Assembly (NCBI RefSeq): GCF_007830265.1
Contig: NZ_VLKE01000002.1
Coordinates: 1-64,000, forward strand
Source of the DNA: Micromonospora olivasterospora
GTDB lineage: Bacteria; Actinomycetota; Actinomycetes; Mycobacteriales; Micromonosporaceae
Reading direction: 5' to 3'
DNA: 64,000 bases
Numbering within the stretch: the first letter of the stretch is position 1; every line of letters begins with the position of its first letter. The notes under the pieces are model-generated. The model was not told the origin of the DNA. It did not search any database and saw nothing but the letters and a program-made list of their open reading frames with translations. This document shows positions 16,799 through 27,600 of this stretch, piece after piece. Made by a program: the position numbers and the translations under genes.

Positions 16799-18222
16799 TT
16801 CGAGACGTCCTTCAGGTGTGGGCGGTTGGTGAACGGGCTGGCCGCAGCGATCTGCTCATAGACCGACAGCGGCCGGGCCTCGACGGCGATCTGGGCGGCG
16901 GCGGCCCGGTTGAGCAGGGCTTGCAGCGGCCCCTGGCCGCCGTCGTGACGGGCCGGTCGGCGTGCGGTCGACTGCCCGCTGTCGGGGTCGCCGATGGTGA
17001 CGGCCCGGGTGTGTCCGTCGGGCAGACCGTCCCAGTGGCTCTCGTCGACCACGCGGGCGCCGCGGCCCACGGCCCGCTGGTGCGTGGCCAGCAGCGTGGT
17101 GCCGTCCAGACCGGGCACGATGGCGTGAATAGTGATCGTGGCGGCGGTCGCCCGAATCTCCACGAGTTGGCGGTGGCGGACCCGTCGGGCCGGCACGGAG
17201 TAGAGGTTGCCGGCGTAGGCGACCAGGCAGTCCTTGCCGACGTGCCGCAGATGCCGGTCGGCGACCACATACGGCCGGGCGGGGATCGGTCGCAGCGCGG
17301 CGTGGTCGCGGACCGCCCGCACGCCGATGATCTCGCCGTGGGTGCGATGCCTTACGGCCCGCCGCTGTGGCACCCAGGCCATGAACGTGGCGTCGAGTTC
17401 GGCCAGCGACGAGAACGCCCGCCCGGCCAGGACATGATCGCGGATGATGGTGACCTGCCGTTCGACCCGCCCTTTGCCGGTCGGCCGATAGGCGGCCAGC
17501 ACATCGATGTCGAAGTCGTAGTGCCCGGCGAACGCGACCGCTTCCGGGTGCAGCGGCACCGCCTGGCCCGGGGCGACATGCCGGCGGACCACGGTCTTGG
17601 TCCGGTCGTAGACGATCGCCCCGGGAACCCCGCCAAAGTGCGCGAACGCCCGCCGGTGACACTCCCAGAACGCGGCCAGGTCCTGGCTGGTGGTGAAACA
17701 GCAGAACGGGTCCCGCGAGTACGACAGCACCATGTGAAACGAGTACACCTTCGGGATCCCGACATGGGCCAGGATGCCGCCTTCGTCGCCCCAGTCCACC
17801 TGCGCCTGGGCGCCCGGAACGACCTCGAACCGGCGGTGCAGCCCGGCCAGCTGATCCGGACTGATCCCCAACTCCGCAGCGATCCGCGGCCGGGCCTGCT
17901 GCAGATACAGCTTCACCCGCTGATAGTTGCCGGTGAACCCGTACTGCTCGACAAGGCGTTCATGGATCACCGTGCCCTTGAGCAGCAACTCCGCCCGCAG
18001 CCACGCATCGACCACGTGCGCGAACACGTCGATCAACTGCCCCCGAGCCGGCCGCGCCCGAACCGGCGGCACCACCTCGCCGCTACCAGCAGCCAGGTAC
18101 TTCTTCACCGTCCGCCAGTTCAGGCCCGTCTCACGAGCGATCTCCGAGACACTCGCACCAGCCTCGTGCAACGCCCGGAACCGGCGCACATCCAGCCACC
18201 GCTGCTCATCCATCGCTCCCAT
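16795..18222 (-). CDS. istA: IstA-like transposase (IS21)
   Basis: About 475 aa from ATG 18222 (upstream in-frame ATG 18237 and downstream 18213 are alternatives). An N-terminal HTH (SVSEIARETGLNWRTVKKYL) is followed by an rve-type DDE catalytic core: QVDWGDEGG (first Asp), IVYDRTKTV (second Asp) and KGRVERQV (Glu). The C-terminal part (LVAYAGNLYSVPARRVRHRQ) matches the family beta domain. It catalyses cut-and-paste of the element together with IstB. Confidence 0.93.
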   Translation of the reverse strand: MGAMDEQRWLDVRRFRALHEAGASVSEIARETGLNWRTVKKYLAAGSGEVVPPVRARPARGQLIDVFAHVVDAWLRAELLLKGTVIHERLVEQYGFTGNYQRVKLYLQQARPRIAAELGISPDQLAGLHRRFEVVPGAQAQVDWGDEGGILAHVGIPKVYSFHMVLSYSRDPFCCFTTSQDLAAFWECHRRAFAHFGGVPGAIVYDRTKTVVRRHVAPGQAVPLHPEAVAFAGHYDFDIDVLAAYRPTGKGRVERQVTIIRDHVLAGRAFSSLAELDATFMAWVPQRRAVRHRTHGEIIGVRAVRDHAALRPIPARPYVVADRHLRHVGKDCLVAYAGNLYSVPARRVRHRQLVEIRATAATITIHAIVPGLDGTTLLATHQRAVGRGARVVDESHWDGLPDGHTRAVTIGDPDSGQSTARRPARHDGGQGPLQALLNRAAAAQIAVEARPLSVYEQIAAASPFTNRPHLKDVSK

Positions 18223-18437
18223 CGCAAGCCGCCCCACGTCTGCCCGATCACGACCCGAGCAGCCTCACCCTCAGTCACCCGCTGACGACGGACAAACAGT
18301 GCGCACCTCTGCAAGATCAGCTGTACTTAGCTCTGCACTCCAGGCCGTACCCCGACACCCCGCGCCTCACTGCGCCACGCCCGGCCGACGTGATGGATAT
18401 CCAAGTTCCCTGGCGTTCGTACGGGGCCGCGATCAGG

Positions 18438-18473
18438 GCTGGCGTTGTTTTCGGTCCGGAAACTACGGCGAGG
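18438..18473 (-). repeat. Remnant arm of the R repeat
   Basis: On the minus strand this reads GCCGTAGTTTCCGGACCGAA followed by AACAACG, matching the outer arm block of R2 with about three changes. The other arm is missing. It lies between the IS21-type element and the 3' end of the giant repeat gene, again at a gene end. Confidence 0.5.
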
Positions 18474-18643
18474 CCCTTTCGGCAAACGCAGCCGGGGCGA
18501 CCCTGGCCGATTGCCAGAAGCATGTACTGGATCTGGTCTCGGAGCTGTCCACGCGGACAGGCATGCCGGGGCGGTCAGCCGCCCGGACCGGCAGGCCGCG
18601 CGATCTGAGGTGCCGAGTCCTGCACGCCCGGTCCCGGCGGGAA

Positions 18644-21600
18644 CTACTGAGTCCCGGGGGACTGGCTGGGCTGGTCGCCGCTGGGCTGCGACCACGATGT
18701 CGGGCCGGGCGGGGCCTGCGGCCGGGGCGGATCCATCGGTTGCGGCTCGGGGTCGGGTTCCGTGCCCACGGCCGCAAGCAGATAGAGCAGATCGGCCGGG
18801 TCCACATCGAGCGAACCGGCTGGGTCCACCTCGTAGGTGGCCCAGTCGCCGAGGTACCCGCCGTCGCTGGCCTGATCGTCGATGCCCGGCTGGTCGAAGT
18901 CGGTGGAGATCGCCGCACCGTGCCCGTCGGTCACGCCCATGCCGGGTACCGGCCACCCCGGTTCCGCCCACCCCGCCGGCCAGGACGACGCGGTGGGGGC
19001 GTCCGGGTCGAACGGCCCGGGCAGCCCTGGCAGACCCGTGCCCGCTGGCGGGGCAGGTGCCGGCCCGGGCATCGGCACCGTAGCCCCGTGGTTCAGCCAG
19101 GACAGGTCCTCACCCTGCGGGCGGTCCGGTCCGAGGGCAGGGCCCGGCAGTGGTGCTTGCCGGGGCTGAACCGGAGCGCTCACCCCGTACCGCGCCGCCA
19201 CGCGACCGTGCCTTTCCTGGACCAGCTGCAGCAGACCACTGCCGCGCAATACCCCGATCCGGGCATGCACCGTCTGCTGCGGTGTGGATGTCGCCTCGGC
19301 GAGGTCTGGCTCGCTGGCGGTGATGATCCCGTTGTCGTCCATTCGGTCGATCAGGGCGTTCCACAACTGCCGCAGCGGTTCCCGCTGCCGTGTTGTGGTG
19401 GCGATGTGGCCGGCGTGCTGGTCGAACAGGACTCGGGCCTCGCCCGGGTCGCGCAGCCACCGGGTGCCCTCGGGAGGGGCCGGCAGTGGTGCTTGCCGGG
19501 GCGGACCCGGATCGCTCACCCCGTACCGCGCCGCCCCGTGACCGTGTGCTTCCTGGACCAGCTGCAGCAGACCACGGTCGCGCAATACCCCGATCCGGTC
19601 ACGCACCGTCGGCTGCCGTGTGGATGTCGCCTCGGCGAGGTCTGACAGGCTGGCGGTGATGATCCCGTTGTCGTCCATCCGGTCGATCAAGGCGTTCCAC
19701 AACTGCCGCAGCCGGTCCCGCTGCCGTGTTGTGGTGGCGATGTGGCCGGCGTGCTGGTCGAACAGCGCCCGGGCGTCGCCCGGGTCGCGCAGCCACCGGG
19801 TGCCCTCGGGAGGGGCCGGCAGTGGTGCTTGCCGGGGCGGACCCGGATCGCTCACCCCGTACCGCGCCGCCCCGTGACCGTGTGCTTCCTGGACCAGCTG
19901 CAGCAGACCACGGTCGCGCAATACCCCGATCCGGTCATGCACCGTCTGCCGCGGTGTGGATGTCGCCTCGGCGAGGTCTGACGGGCTGGCGGTGATGATC
20001 CCGTTGTCGTCCATCCGGTCGATCAAGGCGTTCCACAATTTCCGCAGCGGTTCCCGCTGCCGTGTTGTGGTGGCGATGTGGCCGGCGTGCTGGTCGAACA
20101 GCGCCCGGGCCTCGCCCGGGTCGCGCACCCGCTGGCCGCCCGCAGTGGGTTGGGGTTGGTCGGGGTGCGGCGAGGCGGGCGTGGTGGGTGGCTCGTCGGC
20201 CGGGTGATGGAGGGTGTCGCCGGCGTGGACAGTGCCGGCGTCGGTGCGGGTCACCGCTGGCCAGGACGCGAGGGATGGCTGCCAGTCCATGTCCGGCCCC
20301 TGGTAGGTGGCCCAGTCGCCGAGGTTCCCGCCGTCGCTGGCCCAGTCGCCGAGGTTCCCGCCGTCGCTGGCCTGATCGTCGATGCGCGGCTGGTCGAAGT
20401 CGGTGGAGATCGCCGCACCGTGCCCGTCGGTCACGCCCATGCCGGGTACCGGCCACCCCGGTTCCGCCCACCCCGCCGGCCAGGACGACGCGGTGGGGGC
20501 GTCCGGGTCGTCAAACGGCCCGGGCAGCCCTGGCAGACCCGTGCCCGCTGGCGAGGCAGGTGCCGGCCCGGGCATCGGCACCGTAGCCCCGTGGTCCAGC
20601 CAGGACAGGTCCTCACCCTGCGGGCGGTCCGGTCCGAGGGCAGGGCCCGGCAGTGGTGCTTGCCGGGGCTGACCCGGATTGCTCACCGCGTACCGCGCCG
20701 CCACGCCAGCGTGACCTCCCTGGACCCGCTGCAGCAGACCACGGTCGCGCAGCAATACCCCGATCCGGGCATGCACCGTCGACTGCTGTGCGGATGTCGC
20801 CTCGGCGAGGTCTGACACGCTGGCGGTGATGATCCCGTTGTCGTCCATCCGGTCGATCAGGGCGTGCCACAACTGCCGCAGCTGTACCCGCTGCGGTGTT
20901 GTGGTGGCGATGTGGCCGGCGTGCTGGTCGAACAGGACTCGGGCCTCGCCCGGGTCGCGCAGCCACCGGGTGCCCTCGGGAGGGGCCGGCATCGGTGCTT
21001 GCCGGGGCGGACCCGGATCGCTCACCCCGTACCGCGCCGCCCCGCGACCGCGACCTCCCTGGACCCGCTGCAGCAGACCACGGTCGCGCAATACCCCGAT
21101 CCGGTCATGCACCGTCTGCCGCGGTGTGGATGTCGCCTCGGCGAGGTCTGACGGGCTGGCGGTGATGATCCCGTTGTCGTCCATCCGGTCGATCAAGGCG
21201 TTCCACAATTTCCGCAGCGGTTCCCGCTGCCGTGTTGTGGTGGCGATGTGGCCGGCGTGCTGGTCGAACAGCGCCCGGGCCTCGCCCGGGTCGCGCACCC
21301 GCTGGCCGCCCGCAGTGGGTTGGGGTTGGTCGGGGTGCGGCGAGGCGGGCGTGGTGGGTGGCTCGTCGGCCGGGTGATGGAGGGTGTCGCCGGCGTGGAC
21401 AGTGCCGGCGTCGGTGCGGGTCACCGCTGGCCAGGACGCGAGGGATGGCTGCCAGTCCATGTCCGGCCCCTGGTAGGTGGCCCAGTCGCCGAGGTTCCCG
21501 CCGTCGCTGGCCTGATCGTCGATGCCCGGCTGGTCGAAGTCGGTGGAGATCGCAGCACCGTGGGCGGTCACATCAATGCCGGGTACCGGCCCCGCCGGTT

Positions 21601-24600
21601 CCGCCCACCCCGCCGGCCAGGACGACGCGGTGGGGGCGTCCGGGTCGAACGGCCCGGGCAGCCCAGGCATGCCCGTGCCTGCCGGCGGGGCAGGTGCCGG
21701 CCCGGGCATCGGCGACGTCCCCCCGTGGTCCAGGCGGTCCGGTCCGAGGGCAGGGCCCGGCAGCGGTGCTTGCCGGGGCTGACCCGGATCGCTCACCCCG
21801 TACCGCGCCGCCCCGCCACCGCGACCTCCCTGGACCAGCTGCAGCAGACCACGGTCGCGCAATACCCCGATCCGGCGATGCACCGTCGGCCGCGGTGTGG
21901 ATGTCGCCTCGGCGAGGTCTGACAGGCTGGCGGTGATGATCCCGTTGTCGTCCATCCGGTCGATCAGGGCGTTCCACAACTGCCGCAGCGGTTCCCGCTG
22001 CGGTGTTGTGGTGGCGATGTGGCCGGCGTGCTGGTCGAACAGGACTCGGGCCTCGCCCGGGTCGCGCAGCCACTGGCTGCCTTCGGGAGGGGCTGGCAGT
22101 GGTGCTTGCCGGGGCGGACCCGGATCGCTCACCCCGTACCGCGCCGCCCCGCCAGCGTGACCTTCCTGGACCAGCTGCAGCAGACCACTGTCGCGCAGCA
22201 ATGCCCCGATCCGGTGATGCACCGTCGGCCGCGGTGTGGATGTCGCCTTGGCGAGGTCTGGCTCGCTGGCGGTGATGATCCCGTTGTCGTCCATTCGGTC
22301 GATCAGGGCGTTCCACAACTGCCGCAGCGGTTCCCGCTGCGGTGTTGTGGTGGCGATGTGGCCGGCGTGCTGGTCGAACAGGACTCGGGCCTCGCCCGGG
22401 TCGCGCAGCCACTGGCTGCCCTCGGGAGGGGCTGGCAGTGGTGCTTGCCGGGGCGGACCCGGATCGCTCACCCCGTACCGCGCCGCCACGCGACCGCGAC
22501 TTTCCTGGACCAGCTGCAGCAGACCACGGTCGCGCAATACCCCGATCCGGTGATGCACCGTCGGCCGCGGTGTGGATGTCGCCTCGACGAGGTCTGGCTC
22601 GCTGGCGGTGATGATCCCGTTGTCGTCCATCCGGTCGATCAGGGCGTTCCACAACTGCCGCAGCTGTTCCCGCCGCGGTGTTGTGGTGGCGATGTGGCCG
22701 GCGTGCTGGTCGAACAGCGCCCGGGCCTCGCCCGGGTCGCGCACCCGCCGGCTGCCCGCAGCGGGTTGGGGTTGGGGTTGGGGTTGGTCGGGGTGCGGCG
22801 AGGCGGGCGTGGTGGGTGGCTCGCCGGCTGGGTGATGGAGGGTGCCGGCGTCGGTGCGGGTCACCGCTGGCCAGGACGCGAGGGATGGCTGCCAGTCCAT
22901 GTCCGGCCCCTGGTAGGTGGCCCAGTCGCCGAGGTTCCTGCCGTCGCTGGCCCAGTCGCCGAGGTTCCCGCCGTCGCTGGCCTGATCGTCGATGCGCGGC
23001 TGGTCGAAGTCGGTGGAGATCGCCGCACCGTGCCCGTCGGTCACGCCCATGCCGGGTACCGGCCACCCCGGTTCCGCCCACCCCGCCGGCCAGGACGACG
23101 CGGTGGGGGCGTCCGGGTCGTCAAACGGCCCGGGCAGCCCTGGCAGACCCGTGCCCGCTGGCGAGGCAGGTGCCGGCCCGGGCATCGGCACCGTAGCCCC
23201 GTGGTCCAGCCAGGACAGGTCCTCACCCTGCGGGCGGTCCGGTCCGAGGGCAGGGCCCGGCAGTGGTGCTTGCCGGGGCTGACCCGGATTGCTCACCGCG
23301 TACCGCGCCGCCACGCCAGCGTGACCTCCCTGGACCCGCTGCAGCAGACCACGGTCGCGCAGCAATACCCCGATCCGGGCATGCACCGTCGACTGCTGTG
23401 CGGATGTCGCCTCGGCGAGGTCTGACACGCTGGCGGTGATGATCCCGTTGTCGTCCATCCGGTCGATCAGGGCGTGCCACAACTGCCGCAGCTGTACCCG
23501 CTGCGGTGTTGTGGTGGCGATGTGGCCGGCGTGCTGGTCGAACAGGACTCGGGCCTCGCCCGGGTCGCGCAGCCACCGGGTGCCCTCGGGAGGGGCCGGC
23601 ATCGGTGCTTGCCGGGGCGGACCCGGATCGCTCACCCCGTACCGCGCCGCCCCGCGACCGCGACCTCCCTGGACCCGCTGCAGCAGACCACGGTCGCGCA
23701 ATACCCCGATCCGGTCATGCACCGTCTGCCGCGGTGTGGATGTCGCCTCGGCGAGGTCTGACGGGCTGGCGGTGATGATCCCGTTGTCGTCCATCCGGTC
23801 GATCAAGGCGTTCCACAATTTCCGCAGCGGTTCCCGCTGCCGTGTTGTGGTGGCGATGTGGCCGGCGTGCTGGTCGAACAGCGCCCGGGCCTCGCCCGGG
23901 TCGCGCACCCGCTGGCCGCCCGCAGTGGGTTGGGGTTGGTCGGGGTGCGGCGAGGCGGGCGTGGTGGGTGGCTCGTCGGCCGGGTGATGGAGGGTGTCGC
24001 CGGCGTGGACAGTGCCGGCGTCGGTGCGGGTCACCGCTGGCCAGGACGCGAGGGATGGCTGCCAGTCCATGTCCGGCCCCTGGTAGGTGGCCCAGTCGCC
24101 GAGGTTCCCGCCGTCGCTGGCCCAGTCGCCGAGGTTCCCGCCGTCGCTGGCCTGATCGTCGATGCGCGGCTGGTCGAAGTCGGTGGAGATCGCCGCACCG
24201 TGCCCGTCGGTCACGCCCATGCCGGGTACCGGCCACCCCGGTTCCGCCCACCCCGCCGGCCAGGACGACGCGGTGGGGGCGTCCGGGTCGTCAAACGGCC
24301 CGGGCAGCCCTGGCAGACCCGTGCCCGCCGGCGGGGCAGGTGCCGGCCCGGGCATCGGCACCGTAGCCCCGTGGTCCAGCCAGGACAGGTCCTCACCCTG
24401 CGGGCGGTCCGGTCCGAGGGCAGGGCCCGGCACCGATGCTTGCTGGGGCTGACCCGGAGCGCTCACCGCGTACCGCGCCGCCACGCCACCGTGACCTTCC
24501 CGGACCAGCCGCAGCAGACCACTGCGGAGCAATACCCCGATCCGGTGCTCCACCGTCTTCGGCGCCGTGGAGGGGGTTGTCGCCTTGGCGAGGATTTCCC

Positions 24601-27600
24601 GGCTGGCGGTGATGATCCCGGCCTCGTCCATAAGGTGGATCAGGGCGTCCCACAACTTTCGCAGACCATCCTGCTGCCGCTGAGTTGTGGTGGGCATGTT
24701 TCTGGCGTGCTGGGCGAACAGCGTCAGGGCGTCCGACTTGTCGAGCACCCACTGGCTGCCCGCGGGAGGGTCCGGCAACGGTGCTTGCTGGGGCTGACCC
24801 GGGTTGCTCACCCCGTACGGGAACTCGACCTGTCCGGTGTCCGCTGCGGCAGCCCCATGCCGGGCGACACGCCCTCCTCGGCGGCGGGGTCGGCCCACGC
24901 CTCGACGAGCCGTCCGGTCTCGGCGGCGAACCGGGGAGTCGGCCGGGTCGGGGGCGGTGGTGTCTGCCCGCATGGCGTGGGACGGGCCGCGTGGCTGACC
25001 CGGATCGCTCACCCTGTACTGCGCCGCCGCCCCGCGAGCGTGACCTTTCTGGACCAGCTGCAGCAGACCACTGTCGAGCAATACCTCGATCCGGCCACGC
25101 ACCGTCGTCTGGTGTGCGTCTGTCGCCTTGGCGAGGTCTTCCTGGCTGGCGGTGATTTTCCCGTCGTTGTCCATACCGTCGATCAGGGCGTCCCACAACC
25201 GCCGCAGACCATCCCGCTGCCGTGTTGTGGTGCCGATGTGGTCGACGTGCCGGGCGAACAGCGTCCGGGCCTCATCCTGGTCGAGCACCCACTTGCTGCC
25301 CGCAGGAGGCTCCGGCAAAGGTGCTTGCTGGGGCTGGCCCGGATCGCTCACCCTGTACCGCGTTGCCCAGGGACCGTGACTTTCCTGGACCAGCTGCAGC
25401 AGACCACTGCGGAGCAATACCCCGATCCGGTCACGCACCGTCAACTTCACTGCCTTTGTCGCCTTGGCGAGGGCTGGCTGGCTGGCGGTGATGGTCCCGT
25501 TGTTGTCCATACAGTCGATCAGGGCGTTCCACAACTCCTGCAGATCACCCCGGTGCTGTGGTGTGGTGGCGATGTTTTTGGCGTGCTGGTCGAACAGCGT
25601 CCGGGCCTCCTCCTGGTTGAGCACCCACTGGCTGCCCGCGGGAGGGTCCGGCAATGGTGCTTGTTGGGGCTGACCCGGATCGCTCACCCCGTCCGGGGAC
25701 TCGACCTGTCCGGTGTTCCGCGGCGGCCCCCACGCGCCGTCGAGGTGTGGTGTGTCCAGATTCATCCCGTCAAGATCCGGGTCCCGTACGTTCTGGAATT
25801 CCTGATCACCGGACGCCGGGCCGGTACCAGACGGGTCGTCCTTGCGCGGATCCATCGGTTGCGGCTCGGGGTCGGGTTCCGTGCCCACGGCCTCAACAAG
25901 CAGATAGAGCAGATCGGCCGGGTCCACCAGTGGATCGGAGTGGGGGGAGTCGGCCGGGTCGGGGGCGGTGGTGTCTGCCCGCATGGCGTGGGACGGGCCG
26001 CGTGGTGTGCTGGTGGAGGCGAGCAGGAACGCGCTGGTGTCGGTGCCGGTCGTGGTTGTCGGCCGCGGGTGGCGGGCGGCCTGGCCGAGGAGATCGGTGA
26101 TGGTGGCGGGCCGCCCGTCTCCGTCGAACGCGGCCACCCGGGTGCTGGATGCGAACAGGTGTCGCAGCCACGGATCACGTATCGGGTCGTCCGGCTCGGG
26201 CCGGTCGGCGGCGCCGGGCAGCAGAGGGTCCCGCACCTGGATCCTCGGCGGCCCGGAATCCTGCGGCTGGCTGTGGAGGGCGAACACGTGCTGCGGTTCG
26301 TTCGGTGGCGCGGCCCTGACCACCACCATCGACCCCGGCGCCGCCCGCAACGCGGCCAGCACGTCCCCTCCCGCGACCCCGTCCGGGTGGGGGGCGACAC
26401 GCTCGGGTACCGTGTCGAGGATCTCCATCAGTTGCGGCCAGCCCATGGTGGGCGCGAGCCGGCCGTCCGGCCCGATGATCCGGTCGTCGAACACCGCCCG
26501 GTTGCCCAGCCGCTTGTACACGGTGTGGAACACATCGAGCGTGGCCGCCACGCACCACCACAGGTCACCGCTGCCGGGACGTGCCTGCTCCGCAGCGGCC
26601 CAGTTAGCGACCCGCTGCCCGGACTCGAACATCCCGACGGCCTGCCCGGTTGCCGCAACGGCCTGCCCGGTTGCCGCGACAGCAGGCTCGCCGTGTCTGC
26701 CGGGGTCGCCACTGACCGGTTCATCCCGCGACGAAGCCGCGTCGCTGAGACCGTGCTTACCGGGCACCCCACCAAGCGACTCGTCCGGCGAAGACACGTC
26801 ACTGATCGACATTGTGTCGCTGGTGTCGAGGTTGCTGAACACGTCGTCGCTGGAAACAGACATGCCACTGTCGCTGTCACTGTCGCTGGCGTTGTGGTGG
26901 ATCGGCGTGTCATCGGCGCGGGAGGCAGCGCCAGCCGGCACCGTGCTACGGGCGCTGGCCGCCTCCGGCGTCCCAGCCGTGCCGGGCGTGCCGGGGGTGC
27001 CGGGGGTGGCGCTGCCGGCGGTCTGGGTGAGGACCTGGTGGTATCCGTTGACCCAGTCCCGTTGGAAGGATTCGGCGAGGGGGTCGTGGCGGGCCGGCTT
27101 TACGCCGTACTGGTGGGCCAGGCCGGTAAACTGCTCTACTGCCTGGCTGGTCGCTGCTGCGGTGTGCTGCTCGGGCGTTATCGGCACGGTCGGCGCGCCG
27201 GCGCGCCCGCTTTCTGGAACGTCGACGGTAGCCCAGTTGGCGGCCGGTGCGGTGGCGCCGGGGATGGCCGCGGCCGAGAAACGGGCGGGCAGGTCGGTGA
27301 CCGCCTGCCGGACCACGTTCGCCACGGCGCTCACCTGCGCGGCGTCGGGACCGGCCACCACAGCGGGCAGCACGGGTGCGGAGGTACCGAGGATCGCATT
27401 GAGGCTTCGGTCCACCCGGTCCCGCACGGCGCTCTTGACCGCCTCGATCGCGGCGGCGGACGGCACCGCCGCCCCGGCACCTGCCGGCACGCCGGCACCT
27501 GTCGGCGTGCCAACGGCCCACGACGTGCCAGCGGCCGTCGGTAGGCCGGCGGCGAGGTGCTGGTCGATGTGGTGTTGGACGGCCAGGTGCGCGATCGCGC

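Larger units (their letters stand above)
15728..18357 (-). mobile_element. IS21-family insertion sequence with 5-bp target duplication
   Basis: Both ends begin TGTCGGGGTAC and continue with GGAGTGCAGAG and GCTGATCTTGCAGAGGT in mirrored order (15728-15780 and 18304-18357). CCCCG occurs directly outside each end (15723-15727 and 18358-18362). The interior holds the standard overlapping istA-istB pair on the minus strand and a small third ORF. All frames are open, so the element looks intact and possibly active. Confidence 0.9.

Noticed and set aside
19180..25680. CRISPR array
   Set aside because: The repeats are about 330 bp or longer, in frame within one gene, with no short unique spacers.
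23858..27544. Plus-strand open frame of 1228 codons opposite the giant gene
   Set aside because: It mirrors the repeat array in antisense, has no ribosome site and no domain-like pattern. The minus strand shows consistent helices, catalytic motifs and the correct codon bias.
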